From positions 1-50,211 of the forward strand of contig CANQBW010000005.1 of the NCBI GenBank assembly GCA_947589565.1: 50,211 nucleotides of DNA, given 5' to 3'. This DNA is from an uncultured Clostridia bacterium (GTDB lineage: Bacteria > Bacillota > Clostridia > Christensenellales > Borkfalkiaceae). The notes under the pieces are model-generated. The model worked only from the letters and a program-made list of their open reading frames with translations, was not told where the DNA came from and ran no database searches. Shown here one piece after another: positions 12,377 through 22,359 of this stretch; positions within the stretch are counted from its first letter, which is position 1; each line of letters opens with the position of its first letter. The translations under genes were made by a program, and so were the position numbers.

Positions 12377-15300
12377 TTAAACGTACTCCCGCTTGGAGGA
12401 GGGAATCGCCTGCGAAATGATTTTCCCGACCGATTCCGCCGTGCCGTTGATAAATGTGTTCGCTTCCGTTCCGTCAGGCCATTTGACATCCTTGAGGGAG
12501 TTTTTGAGGTCGGTGATGTGGTCGTTCTCCCTTTTTTCGATCTTCGAAACATCGCGATAGACTTTTTGCATGTGCCAGAGAATGTGATCGGTATTCTTTT
12601 CAAGCTTCCCGTCGCTGCCGATTGTCTTATATTGGCAAAGCAGACGGATATCGCGTTTGTCCGTAAAGAGCTCACTCATTGTTCGGCTTGTGAATCCGCT
12701 TTGCCCGCCGTCTATCGTATTTAATACGTTGAAGGTTAATATTGTAACACCCATTCCACTGTTTTCTATAGCAACTTTTGCAAAAATATCACCGCTTGAC
12801 GAATCTTCTTGGTAGGTATCATTCTTCCAATGATAGGTCTTCACCGGTCCGCCTGTTTCCGTGCAAATCATGTTGATATAGTATTTTTGATCTTTCAAGG
12901 TGTTTTTCGTACTGTCACTTCCGAACCATTCAAGAACATCTTTTGCGGCATCTTTAATTCCGGGGACGTCTACCATTTCAAAGAACACTTTGCCCCCGTC
13001 TTCTGTAATGCCGGTATTATACATGTACCCACCGTTTATTGCTCCGAATTTATCCTGCAGCCCTTTTGCATTCGAGTAATTCAACACATCGAAAAATCCT
13101 TTGAAGTACAAATTGTTGTTTTTCCCGGTTTCAAGTGAAATCGCTCTCATGCTCTCCGCAATGACGACATTTTCGAAATAAGCTTCGCGCCTTGTATCAA
13201 GCGGAATACCTTCAGCAGCTTTCGCATATAGCTGCAATGCTGCATTCGCAACATACCTCATCACGGTATTTTTGAAGTAGATCCTATCTTTTCTTTCACC
13301 GTTAACCGTCTCTGCGATTGGGTCCATCTTGCTGTAATATTGCAGGTCGGAATAGTATGCACCGCGCATATTGAGAATAATTTTATGCGTTTTGCAGTCG
13401 ACGGAATCGGCAGGATTCGTGCCCTTCAAGGTTAGATTATAGAGCCACCCGAACGTAATTCCATCCGTTCCGGTATTCTCTGCCGTGCCTTTGCTTGCTA
13501 CTAATGCCGTGTTCAACGCTTGGAAATTAACTTGATTGCCGTTGCCGTAAATCAAATCTTTTCCGAGTTGAGCAGGACTAGTGGAATTGATGATTTTGTC
13601 TGTCGCATTCGGTTCATCGGTCAATTCGTCGGGACCGTACAAATTGTTGTGCAAGACGACCTTGCGATGATTGTAATATCCATTCGCATTGAAGACATTG
13701 ACAAGCTCCTTATCTTCGAGGACATTAAAGTTGTAATGGGTCTTGACTTGGCTGTTCTTGGCGCCGTCGCTCGCCTCTATGCGAAGGAAGGTATAGGCAT
13801 TTTCGGAAGGCTTAAAGTTCCTTCCGCTGTTGTCTTCTTTCGCCTGAGGAGTCTTCTTCCAATTTTCCTCTTCGCCGAAGTTTCCGAAGTAGTCGTTCTG
13901 CACGTCGCTCTCGGAGAGACCTCCGAAGTCGCCGAAATAGATATCCGCGTGGCCTTCATTTGCGTAAATGTCTACCCAGGTGATCTTTTGAGCGTCGGCA
14001 GCAAATTTACCGTTCTCGGCAATGACATTGCCGTCGACTTTGGTCAATTTCGAGGACCCATTGTCCACTTTTGTAATTTCATAGGTATCTTCTCCGCAGG
14101 TGACTTTATTGCCGCGCTGCGTCGTGATGACTTTTTCGCCGTTCTCCGTAACCCTTGAAAAAGTCCAGAGAATGGACTTAGGATCGGCGGGTGCATTCGT
14201 TGTAGTATCTTTCACGGCCTTGATGGGAATGCGGAAGTAGTCGACCGTATTTGTACCGCTTCCTTCATAATCGCTTTGTTTTGCAAAGACGCGCACCTGC
14301 TGATAGCCGAGGTAGACGTCGTCGCTTTTCTCATAATTGAAACCGGGAAGCTCGACGCGCACCATATCCGAACAATTGAGAAGAAGAGTAAACTTCTTTT
14401 CTCCGCAATGAAGGGTCACTTCTTCATTCAGGAAATAGTGATCGTCGGCGGGGAGCTTGACTGTGATCTTTTCCTCGGTGACCTCATGACTCCAATTTTC
14501 GGGATATTCAAGCTCAAAGAAATTTTTAAGTGCGCCGAGATCATACCCGCCGAGGTTGTTTGGAAGCTCCGGTTTCTCGATACAGATATCGAAATTGCCC
14601 TGGATCGCCTTCGGGAAGCAGTACTCTCTCATTCCGTCATCGGCTGCGAAGGATTCGAAGGTGATCTTATTTTTGCCGTCGCTGTATTCGATGTGATATT
14701 CCAGCTCAAGTTCCTCGAGGCCGAGTTTTTTGAGGTTGAGATTGCAGACCGCCTTTCCGCATTTGACTTGAAGAATGTTCCCGGTCTGCCCGCTCATCGA
14801 GAGCTTTAAATTGCAAGTTTTTCCGTCGGAAGAGACAGTCGTCCAATTGTTATCTCCGAAGGAATAGGAGACTGTCTTTTCCGTGATCGTGTGGTTATCC
14901 TCACGGCTGAGTTTTACGGTCAATTCGAGCGAGGAGAGCAAAGTCGTATACTCCGTCTTCTCGTCAAGCTTTTGATTGCCGAAAGATATCTCTGCGGTGT
15001 GGGCGAGCACGGCGACGTTGACGTTGAAATTGTACGTCTGTCCCGCGATCTGCAAGCTCGTCTGTTCGGTTCCCCCCTCCTTTGCGGTCAGGCTGAGGGT
15101 CGCACGGTTATTTCCGACTTTGATTTCATAGTCGAACTTAAGATTCGAAGTGAATTTGATCGCGCCTTCGGAAAGTTCGAAATCCCGGGGAACTGCGGAG
15201 GAGGCGTCGACGGTGAGGGTCAGCACAACGCCGATGTCGTTGAAAATCAGGTCGTTTGTCTCCTCCTGAGAGAGTACTTCCTCTCCCAACAAGACCTTCG

Positions 15301-17413
15301 GGGGAACTTCGAGTCTTCCGTGTGTGGTGGAGACTCTGACGTCGGAAGAGCAGATCTCGCCGCTCTTTCCGCTATAGTCAAACGCCTTGTCGCTGTAGAC
15401 GATGGAGGCGGAGAGCGTCGCATTGGTCTCGCCGACGGCAAACTGTTTTTTCAAAAAGCATTGCAATCTGTTGTTGACCCGTATCAGGGTCTGCTCCTTG
15501 CCATCGACAAAGAGCTTTTTGCCCTCCATGGCGTCGGGGAAAACGTCGAGCGTGATGTTATAATCCATGCTCTCCTTGGAAGTGGAGAAGCCGTCGTCCA
15601 CGCTGAATAAAATGTCGTCGGGAAGGACTTCCTTGTCGACATAAATTTTGATCTGATAGGGTTCGGGAACGGTCAAAGAATTTCCCGAATCGGGTTCAAA
15701 GGAGACTGTGACGGTCGCAAAGCCGCCCTTTTGCGGCACGAGACGGACGCCCTCTTCCACTTTGATGACGTCGCTGTCCGATGTGCAGACCGCCTTTGTC
15801 CCCTCGGGGACGGCAAGTTCGAGCACGCCCGTCTCCTTTGCCCCGTTGTCGTAGAAGGTGAGCACGACGGTCTGTTCTTTTTCGCTGTTTAGTTCGATCT
15901 TCTTGTCAGAGTCCTCGGGCTCTGCATAGGTGACGACAAGATCGGCGGAGGCATGGACATTCCCCTTTGCATCTGCCGCCGTCGCCGTCACGGTCGCCTT
16001 TCCCGCCTTGTCGAAGACGAGAACGGAGTTCTTCATGTGGGCTGCGCCCTTGACGGAGTAGGAAATGAAGTCGGTATGGTTGGCGGGGTCTGCGATCACG
16101 CCGATCCCGCTCGCTGCGCTGCCCGATCTCACCTCGCTCAGATTGATGCTCTTCACGCTGATGTTCGTCTCGCCGATCTGAACGCCCGCAAGGTCAAAGG
16201 AAATGTTCCTCGTATGCCGCGTGATGTTGATTTGGCACACATCCGTGACAAATTCCTTGATCTGTGCGCTGTTGTAGTCGTATTTTTTCGCGCGGATCGT
16301 GACGGTCACGAGCCCGAGTTCTGTCGTCGGCTCCACGTCGTTCAGACGGAAGGTCTCCGAAATTTTATCGAAGGAGATCAAGCCCTCCTTGTCGCAGGAG
16401 ACTTCCTCGATCTTCCGATAGGACCCCTCGGGGGTCGACAAAAGTCTGATCTCCTCGAGCGTCTTCCCCGAAAATTCGTCGTAGTCAAAGGCATAGGAGG
16501 TCTTTTCGAACAGAACGCCCATATAATAGCCGTTTGTGCAGTGATATTTGACGGAGACGGTATCCTCGTGTCCCCTGCCGTCGATTGCGGTCGCCGTCAC
16601 CGTCACGGCTCCCGCCTTGTAGAAATTGATCTCTCCGTTTTCGTCCGTCTTGGCGATGTTTTCATCCGAAGAGGAATAGGTCACCGAGTAGGTCGCGTTT
16701 TCGGGCGTCGAGAAGAGTTTTGGAAACTGCGCCTTTGTCTCGGCGGTGACGACCGAAGAGGTCTCAGAGGAGAGACTCTGCAGGGGCTCATGGCAGCGGA
16801 CCTCGACAGAAGCCTTGATCTCCGGCTTTTCCGAAGAAGCGGCTGTGATCGTCACCGTGCCCGCGCCGCGGCAGGTGATATCCCCGCTGCTTGTGACGGA
16901 GAGCACGGACGGATTCGAGCTTGTCCAAATGACGCTCTTGTTGTTTGCCTCGAAGGGCACGACCTCTGCAAGCAGCCGCTGCGAGGGGTCTCCCCGATAG
17001 ATATCGTTTTCGAACTCCTTGATCGAGACGGCGTGGACGGAGTTGTCGGTGACGAGCACTTTGCGCTTTGCGCTCGCCGCCTTGTTTTCGGCGCTCGTCA
17101 CGGTGACGAAGGTCTCGCCGTAATAGTTGGCTTTGATTTTGCCGTTTTCGTCGACGGTGGCAACGTCCGTGTCCTCGATGGAGAAGACGAGGTCCTGATC
17201 ATCCGCTTCGAGCGGGAAGACGTTGACCTCCAAGAGTTCCTCGGGCGGGGCGGACTCGTCCTTCATGACGAGGACGAGCGTCTCGCTCTTGACAAACTCG
17301 ACCTTTTCCACATAGATGTGGACGATCATGCTCATGATCGCTCCGCTCACGAGCATGATCGCGAGGATCAAGAGAGGCAATAAGATAATTGTGGATACCA
17401 TTAACTTCTTCAT
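12377..17413 (-). CDS. Giant membrane-anchored Ig-repeat surface protein
   Basis: A 1678-residue protein of unknown function. Residues 5-35 form one long hydrophobic segment without a visible signal-peptidase site, so it is probably an N-terminal anchor with the rest outside. From about 37 to 500 there are at least four BIG2-type Ig-like units, recognisable by SSNPSVLSVTSSGDITCRGAG, DENGEINFYKAGAVTVTATA and DKAGKATVTATAADAKG. More beta-rich modules fill the middle. Residues of about 1205-1640 look like a parallel beta-helix (rows such as IYFKNTVMRYVANAALQLYA and AYFENVVIAES). No sortase signal ends the chain. It is the third gene of an operon, 16 bases after an ABC permease. The DNA for the C-terminal third is AT-richer, which hints at a separately acquired module. 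Confidence 0.8.
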   Translation of the reverse strand: MKKLMVSTIILLPLLILAIMLVSGAIMSMIVHIYVEKVEFVKSETLVLVMKDESAPPEELLEVNVFPLEADDQDLVFSIEDTDVATVDENGKIKANYYGETFVTVTSAENKAASAKRKVLVTDNSVHAVSIKEFENDIYRGDPSQRLLAEVVPFEANNKSVIWTSSNPSVLSVTSSGDITCRGAGTVTITAASSEKPEIKASVEVRCHEPLQSLSSETSSVVTAETKAQFPKLFSTPENATYSVTYSSSDENIAKTDENGEINFYKAGAVTVTATAIDGRGHEDTVSVKYHCTNGYYMGVLFEKTSYAFDYDEFSGKTLEEIRLLSTPEGSYRKIEEVSCDKEGLISFDKISETFRLNDVEPTTELGLVTVTIRAKKYDYNSAQIKEFVTDVCQINITRHTRNISFDLAGVQIGETNISVKSINLSEVRSGSAASGIGVIADPANHTDFISYSVKGAAHMKNSVLVFDKAGKATVTATAADAKGNVHASADLVVTYAEPEDSDKKIELNSEKEQTVVLTFYDNGAKETGVLELAVPEGTKAVCTSDSDVIKVEEGVRLVPQKGGFATVTVSFEPDSGNSLTVPEPYQIKIYVDKEVLPDDILFSVDDGFSTSKESMDYNITLDVFPDAMEGKKLFVDGKEQTLIRVNNRLQCFLKKQFAVGETNATLSASIVYSDKAFDYSGKSGEICSSDVRVSTTHGRLEVPPKVLLGEEVLSQEETNDLIFNDIGVVLTLTVDASSAVPRDFELSEGAIKFTSNLKFDYEIKVGNNRATLSLTAKEGGTEQTSLQIAGQTYNFNVNVAVLAHTAEISFGNQKLDEKTEYTTLLSSLELTVKLSREDNHTITEKTVSYSFGDNNWTTVSSDGKTCNLKLSMSGQTGNILQVKCGKAVCNLNLKKLGLEELELEYHIEYSDGKNKITFESFAADDGMREYCFPKAIQGNFDICIEKPELPNNLGGYDLGALKNFFELEYPENWSHEVTEEKITVKLPADDHYFLNEEVTLHCGEKKFTLLLNCSDMVRVELPGFNYEKSDDVYLGYQQVRVFAKQSDYEGSGTNTVDYFRIPIKAVKDTTTNAPADPKSILWTFSRVTENGEKVITTQRGNKVTCGEDTYEITKVDNGSSKLTKVDGNVIAENGKFAADAQKITWVDIYANEGHADIYFGDFGGLSESDVQNDYFGNFGEEENWKKTPQAKEDNSGRNFKPSENAYTFLRIEASDGAKNSQVKTHYNFNVLEDKELVNVFNANGYYNHRKVVLHNNLYGPDELTDEPNATDKIINSTSPAQLGKDLIYGNGNQVNFQALNTALVASKGTAENTGTDGITFGWLYNLTLKGTNPADSVDCKTHKIILNMRGAYYSDLQYYSKMDPIAETVNGERKDRIYFKNTVMRYVANAALQLYAKAAEGIPLDTRREAYFENVVIAESMRAISLETGKNNNLYFKGFFDVLNYSNAKGLQDKFGAINGGYMYNTGITEDGGKVFFEMVDVPGIKDAAKDVLEWFGSDSTKNTLKDQKYYINMICTETGGPVKTYHWKNDTYQEDSSSGDIFAKVAIENSGMGVTILTFNVLNTIDGGQSGFTSRTMSELFTDKRDIRLLCQYKTIGSDGKLEKNTDHILWHMQKVYRDVSKIEKRENDHITDLKNSLKDVKWPDGTEANTFINGTAESVGKIISQAIPSSKREYV

Positions 17414-17429
17414 ACACTGTTACTCCTCA

Positions 17430-19031
17430 TCAAATCTCCGTTTTACGGTACCGTTCTTCGGCTGTGAACCAAAAGACAACAAAGTTGACCGCCGCATAGA
17501 TCGTGGTCACTGCAATTGCGGTAAGATATGCAAACATCTTCCCGTTTGCGAAAATTTTCGGGAAGAGGACGCTGCACGCCCCTAAGATCGCGGCGATGAC
17601 GAGCCCGATCAGGAGCATGTAGATGATGTTGATCTCCTCCGCCTCTCCGTTTGCCTTGGGCTTCAAGTTGGGGTTTGCAAGATTCAGATTGATCCCGTTG
17701 AACACGAGCCCTGCCGCGAGCAGTAGCTGCGAGAGCAAGAGAAGGGCGATCTCCGTTCCGTCGATGAATTTCAGTGCGCCGATGACGGCTGCGCTGATGA
17801 CGAGGGCGACTGCGCTCACGCCGATATTCAGAGCACCCTTGATGAGAAGCTGCTTTCTGAAGGAGACGGGGATCATCTTGGTGATGTAAAAATTTCTGCC
17901 CTCCACGCTCAGAACGGTCGCCGCAAAGGAGGAGATCATCGCCATAAAGATGGCGACAACGAGCATGGACGCGCCGAAGTTGATGCCCGTCCCGACCTGC
18001 GCCTCGCCGACCATCGTCACAAGACGATTGCAGAAAAAGACCATGACGGGCGTGGAAATCGCAACGCCGAGATAGAAATAAGAGTACGTCTTGGTGCGCA
18101 AAATTTCGCGGAAACTGTAGCGGAAGATCGCCCGCGCGTTGTGAAATCCGTCAATTGAGGTGCGCCGTTCGTACATTCCTTCCCCGCCGTCGAGCGCACG
18201 TTTGCGGAAGTTGTTGCACACCGTCCGCGCCAGGGCGACGCCGCCCGCGATGAGAAGGACGCCCGCCCCCAGATAGACCCCGAACCCGAGCAGGAAATTT
18301 TCGAAAAAGACGGCGTTCCCGAGGTAGTAGGCGGGGTTGAAATAGGAGTCGAGCGCGGCAAGAAGGGCCTCCCAGATTTCGAGGGTCCCCTCCTCCCAGT
18401 TGCGGTGAATGAAAAATTCCGCAAGCACCGTGAGAATGTAATAGTAGAGCAGAAATGCCCCGATCAGAAACAGCACAAAGAGCACGAGCCGAACGATCCC
18501 GTGCTTTTCAAGATAAGAGGTGAGATATACCGCGGGGACTGCGATAAAGATCGAGAGCCCGAAGGGAACCATCGGCATGAGCAAAATTCCGAGCAGCACG
18601 CCGAGGCAGTAGAGAGCGCTCATACACCCCATTGCAATGCCGAACACGAGCATGACGGGCAGGAGCAAAATCGCCGAATAGATCAGAAGGTCGATATAGT
18701 TGAGAATGAGCTGGCTTAAAAAGAGCTTGAAGGGGCTGAGCGGAAAGCGCGCCGAGATCAGAAGATCGGCGGGACGGTAGAGCCTCTTCATCTGCATTCC
18801 CGTCGCCGCGACAGTCAGTCCCGCCATGATGACGGTGAGATAGAGGACGGACAGCCGCTTTGCACCGACCGAAATGCTCGATTTTAAGACAAAGGAGAGC
18901 GTCCAGACGAGCGCAAGGGCGATCGCGACGGCAAAGAGAGAGGCGACGAGCGTCATGATCGCGCTCGCCTTGTTGTTGTTTTTGTTGAGCCCCCACTTCA
19001 ATTTGAGTTGCAGACGGATAAATTCACGCAT
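17430..19031 (-). CDS. ABC exporter-type permease
   Basis: A 533-residue membrane protein with roughly 12 hydrophobic helices, two blocks of six separated by a soluble stretch around residues 275-310 (RALDGGEGMYERRTSIDG). It resembles the large single-gene ABC-2/ABC-exporter permeases that pair with one ATPase. Its start overlaps the ATPase gene by 8 bases, so the two are translated together and most likely form one transporter. The substrate is unknown. The next gene, the giant Ig-repeat protein, follows after 16 bases and is a candidate partner or cargo. Confidence 0.85.
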   Translation of the reverse strand: MREFIRLQLKLKWGLNKNNNKASAIMTLVASLFAVAIALALVWTLSFVLKSSISVGAKRLSVLYLTVIMAGLTVAATGMQMKRLYRPADLLISARFPLSPFKLFLSQLILNYIDLLIYSAILLLPVMLVFGIAMGCMSALYCLGVLLGILLMPMVPFGLSIFIAVPAVYLTSYLEKHGIVRLVLFVLFLIGAFLLYYYILTVLAEFFIHRNWEEGTLEIWEALLAALDSYFNPAYYLGNAVFFENFLLGFGVYLGAGVLLIAGGVALARTVCNNFRKRALDGGEGMYERRTSIDGFHNARAIFRYSFREILRTKTYSYFYLGVAISTPVMVFFCNRLVTMVGEAQVGTGINFGASMLVVAIFMAMISSFAATVLSVEGRNFYITKMIPVSFRKQLLIKGALNIGVSAVALVISAAVIGALKFIDGTEIALLLLSQLLLAAGLVFNGINLNLANPNLKPKANGEAEEINIIYMLLIGLVIAAILGACSVLFPKIFANGKMFAYLTAIAVTTIYAAVNFVVFWFTAEERYRKTEI

Positions 19032-19746
19032 CTCTCTTCCCCTCGTTGAGTTCCATATAGTACTTTCCGAGGTCGAAGCCCTCTTCCCGTCTCAGATCGA
19101 CGATGTCGGCGACCTCTCCCTTCCGAATGAAGACGATCTTGTCGCAAACTTTTTGCACGACATCGAGATTGTGAGAGGAAAAGAGGACGGAATGTCCCCC
19201 ATCTGCGTAGTTTCGGATAAAATCGCACAGGAGCGTCATCGTCTGATGGTCCAAGCCGACCATGGGCTCGTCCAACACCCAGAGCTTGGGTTCGTGCGTG
19301 AGCGCACCCAAAATGCAGATCTTCTGCCGCATTCCGTGCGAATAGCCCGCGATCTGCACGTCGAGGGCATGGGCGATCTCGAATTTCACCGCAAGATCGT
19401 CCGTGATGTACCTCTTCTGTTCCTTGGTCGCCCCATAGAGGCTTCCGATATAGTTGATGTACTCCCTTCCCGTCAGTTTTTCATAGACGGAATGGTCGTC
19501 GGGAACGTATCCAATGAGCTTCTTTGCCTGTTCGGACTGCTTTACAATGTCGAATCCGCCGACATGGATCGCGCCCTCCGTGAAGGGAAGGACGCCTATG
19601 ATGCTCTTGATGATCGTGGATTTTCCCGCGCCGTTGCTTCCGACGAGTCCCACAACTTCCCCCTCCGAAACGGTAAAACCGATATGGCGGGCGGAATAGT
19701 TCGGGTTGTTCCGATACTTCTTAGAATAATCACTCACTTCCAACAT
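19024..19746 (-). CDS. ABC transporter ATP-binding protein
   Basis: A 240-residue ATPase that powers the permease encoded next. It has Walker A GSNGAGKST (36-44), a GYVPDD Q-loop region typical of ABC-2 ATPases, a signature YSHGMRQK at 135-142 that departs from LSGGQ, Walker B LWVLDEP (156-161) and the H-loop histidine in LFSSHN. The ATG follows a GGAG ribosome site at 19744-19746 and is the first codon of a four-gene leftward unit. The degenerate signature is common in ABC-2 type exporters and does not by itself suggest loss of activity. Confidence 0.93.
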   Translation of the reverse strand: MLEVSDYSKKYRNNPNYSARHIGFTVSEGEVVGLVGSNGAGKSTIIKSIIGVLPFTEGAIHVGGFDIVKQSEQAKKLIGYVPDDHSVYEKLTGREYINYIGSLYGATKEQKRYITDDLAVKFEIAHALDVQIAGYSHGMRQKICILGALTHEPKLWVLDEPMVGLDHQTMTLLCDFIRNYADGGHSVLFSSHNLDVVQKVCDKIVFIRKGEVADIVDLRREEGFDLGKYYMELNEGKRDA

Positions 19747-19778
19747 ATGTTTCTCCTCAACTCCTCAATGGTTATACT

Positions 19779-19807
19779 ATTATAACACATCTGCGGATAT
19801 AAAACAA
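19779..19807 (-). promoter_or_regulatory. Probable promoter of the ABC/Ig-protein operon
   Basis: Minus-strand TTGTTT (19807-19802) and TATAAT (19784-19779) are 17 bases apart, with a start near 19772 and a short leader to the ATPase start codon at 19746. The -35 box is weak. Confidence 0.5.
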
Positions 19808-19829
19808 CCGCATTTCGACATAATAGAAT

Positions 19830-19859
19830 AAGATGTGCCGAAAAAACGCGACACATCTT
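19830..19859. terminator. Stem-loop followed by T run
   Basis: An 8-bp stem (AAGATGTG with CACATCTT) is followed on the plus strand by CCACTTTTTT. The orientation suits rightward transcripts, yet both flanking genes read leftward, so it may instead help isolate the two leftward units. Confidence 0.4.
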
Positions 19860-19891
19860 CCACTTTTTTACAAATTATGGAATAAACTCAA

Positions 19892-19934
19892 GGTTTCGGC
19901 AAAAATATTGCGCAGCAAGATTTTTGCCGAAACC
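19892..19934 (-). repeat. P1-type hairpin, copy B, behind parC
   Basis: Directly after the parC stop, a 15-bp perfect stem (19892-19906 with 19920-19934) continues past one C/T mismatch into a 4-bp inner stem with a TGC triloop (minus-strand reading). This is the P1 architecture of the three-hairpin element, with the longest arms of all copies, but P2 and P3 are not recognisable next to it. It could serve as a terminator, although only a modest T-rich stretch follows. Confidence 0.65.
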
Positions 19935-19935
19935 C

Positions 19936-22359
19936 TTATTTCTTGATAGAATAAATCACCTTCACAGGTTCGGAGAGGCCCTTCAGGGGTCTGCCGCGGG
20001 TGCCGGTGACGTCGATGGGAATGCTCTCCGTGGAGAGGGTGATCGCCTCGTTGTCCGTCTTGATGAGAAGAGAATAGGGCTCGGTGACATAGTCGGCAAA
20101 GAGCACTTTTTCACCCTCTTTCAAGGAGGCGATCTGCACGCCCTTGCGGTATCTGGGCAGAGAGTCGATCTGCGCGACGATGACCCGCTTGAATCTTCCG
20201 TTCGTGAACGCCGTGACGATCTCCCCCGCGCCGTCGATCTGCGAGGCGAAGAGGACGCTGTCGCCCTCGTTCAGATTCATGCCCTTGACGCCGCCCGCGA
20301 CTCTGCCTTGAAGAGGAATGTCGTCCTTTCTCGCGTTCAGACACATGCCCTTTTCGGAGACAAAGAAGACGGTGTCCTCTCTCCCCGCGGTATCCGTCTG
20401 GACGGTGACGACCTCGTCGCCCTCGGCAAGTTTGATCGCCTGAAAGCTGTCCTTGGAGACGACATATTCGCTCCACTGCGTCTTTTTGAGCATTCCCTGT
20501 TTGGTGACAAAGAGGACGTTCCCCTCTTTCTGCGCCCAGGGGAAGATGCCGACGGGACGTTCCCCCTTTTCGATGCCGTCGAAGAGGTCGGAAAGCTCGA
20601 AGCCGCTCTCCTGGTATTTGCAGACGCACTCCTCCGCCCTCAGGTGCAGGCATTTGCCGAAATTGGTGAAGACGAGGGCGTCCTCGTCGGACATGACGGC
20701 AAGTTTTGCGGTGACGATCGCGGAGGGACGGGTCTTTTCGCTCACTTCCTTGGAGGAGGCGGAGAAGTTTTTGTCCGAGACGCACTTGATTGTCCCCGCC
20801 GCCGTGAGGAGGAGCTGCGAGGAAACGCCCGGCTGGCGGATGTCCGTGCGCTCCGCCGCCGTCTCGCTCTCGCTGCCCACGAGAGTGGACTTTCTCGGGA
20901 GCTTATACTTCTTTTTGATCTCGCCGATCTCCTCCTTGACGACCTCGAGCTGCAATTTCGTGCTGCCGACGATCGCCGTGAGCTTTTTGATGAGTTCCTT
21001 GAGCTGCTTTAATTCCTCTTCGAGCTTGAAGACCTCGAGTTTGGTGAGCCTTGCAAGGCGCAGATCGAGGATCGCCTGTGCCTGCCGCTCGCTGAGGGAG
21101 AAGCGCTTGCGCAATTTATCCCGCGCGTCCGACGTGGAGTCGGCATTCTTGATGATCTTGATGACCTCGTCGATGTTTCTGACGGCGATGATCAATCCTT
21201 CGAGGATATGGCAGCGCTCCTTCGCCTGGTTGAGGTCGAACTTCGTGCGGCGCAATATGACTTCGCGCTGATAGTTGACATAGTACTTGATGATGTCGAG
21301 AAGCCCCATCTGGACGGGCTTCCCCCCCGCGATGGCGACCATGTTGATGCCGAAGGTCGTCTCGAGGTCGGTATATTTATAGAGGATTTTCAAAATCGCC
21401 TCGATGTCGGTATCCCCTCTCACCTCGATGACGGCGCGGGTGCCCACGCGGTCGGATTCGTCGGTGACGCGGGTGATCGGGGAGAGCTGTTCCTTCTTCT
21501 CCTCTCTCAGCTCCGCAATGCGGCGCAGAAGGTTCGCCTTGTTGACCTGGTAGGGAAATTCGGTGATGACGATGTTCTTCTTGTCCGCCTCCCCCTGTTC
21601 CACCTTGATGCGGGCGCGGAGGGTGATCTTGCCCTTTCCCGTCTTATACGCCTCTTCGAGTTCGCCCGCGATGATGTATCCGCCCGTGGGAAAGTCGGGG
21701 GCGGGAATGTATTTCATGAGTTCCTTGAGGGTGATCGAAGGCTTGTCGATGTAGGCGATGACGCCATCGATGGTCTCTGCAAGATTGTGCGGCGGGATAT
21801 TCGTCGCAAGTCCCACGGCGATGCCCGACGCGCCGTTGACAAGTAAATTCGGAAATCTCCCGGGGAGCATGTCGGGCTCCTTCAAGGAGTCGTCGAAGTT
21901 GAGGGAAAAGCTGACGGTGTCCTTGTCTAAATCGCGCAGAAGTTCGAGCGCGAGCGGCTCCAATCTCGCCTCGGTGTAGCGCATTGCCGCGGCGGGGTCG
22001 CCGTCCACAGAGCCGAAGTTTCCATGACCGTTGACGAGGGTCCTGCCCATGTTGAAGTCCTGCGCCATGCGGACCATCGCGTCATAGACGGAGGAGTCGC
22101 CGTGCGGGTGGTATTTACCCATGCAATCGCCGACGATGCGCGCCGACTTCTTGTGCGGCTTGTCGGGGAGCAGCCCCATCTCGTACATGGTGTACAAAAT
22201 CCTGCGCTGGACGGGCTTCAAGCCGTCCTCCACGCGGGGGAGCGCTCTGTCCATGATGACAAATTCCGCATAGGGCAGCATGGAGGAGGGAAGGACCTCT
22301 TCAAGCGGCGTTACAAACAGATTGCCCTGCGGTTCGACTTGTTTTTCACTCTTCTTCAT
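19936..22359 (-). CDS. parC: DNA topoisomerase IV subunit A (ParC)
   Basis: Type II topoisomerase A subunit, 807 residues, which cuts and rejoins DNA. The catalytic tyrosine is Tyr128 (AMRYTE). The quinolone region reads [10 protein letters not shown] with Ser89 and Asp93 at the positions of E. coli GyrA Ser83 and Asp87, that is, the sensitive form. The C-terminal blades include [11 protein letters not shown] but no GyrA-box of the QRRGGKG type, which argues for ParC rather than GyrA. It overlaps the upstream parE by 14 bases. A second gyrase pair elsewhere in the genome would settle the naming. Confidence 0.88.
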   Translation of the reverse strand: MKKSEKQVEPQGNLFVTPLEEVLPSSMLPYAEFVIMDRALPRVEDGLKPVQRRILYTMYEMGLLPDKPHKKSARIVGDCMGKYHPHGDSSVYDAMVRMAQDFNMGRTLVNGHGNFGSVDGDPAAAMRYTEARLEPLALELLRDLDKDTVSFSLNFDDSLKEPDMLPGRFPNLLVNGASGIAVGLATNIPPHNLAETIDGVIAYIDKPSITLKELMKYIPAPDFPTGGYIIAGELEEAYKTGKGKITLRARIKVEQGEADKKNIVITEFPYQVNKANLLRRIAELREEKKEQLSPITRVTDESDRVGTRAVIEVRGDTDIEAILKILYKYTDLETTFGINMVAIAGGKPVQMGLLDIIKYYVNYQREVILRRTKFDLNQAKERCHILEGLIIAVRNIDEVIKIIKNADSTSDARDKLRKRFSLSERQAQAILDLRLARLTKLEVFKLEEELKQLKELIKKLTAIVGSTKLQLEVVKEEIGEIKKKYKLPRKSTLVGSESETAAERTDIRQPGVSSQLLLTAAGTIKCVSDKNFSASSKEVSEKTRPSAIVTAKLAVMSDEDALVFTNFGKCLHLRAEECVCKYQESGFELSDLFDGIEKGERPVGIFPWAQKEGNVLFVTKQGMLKKTQWSEYVVSKDSFQAIKLAEGDEVVTVQTDTAGREDTVFFVSEKGMCLNARKDDIPLQGRVAGGVKGMNLNEGDSVLFASQIDGAGEIVTAFTNGRFKRVIVAQIDSLPRYRKGVQIASLKEGEKVLFADYVTEPYSLLIKTDNEAITLSTESIPIDVTGTRGRPLKGLSEPVKVIYSIKK

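Noticed and set aside
15953-17383. A 476-codon plus-strand open frame
   Set aside because: Antisense to the giant Ig-repeat gene, which has clear domains; no initiation signals.
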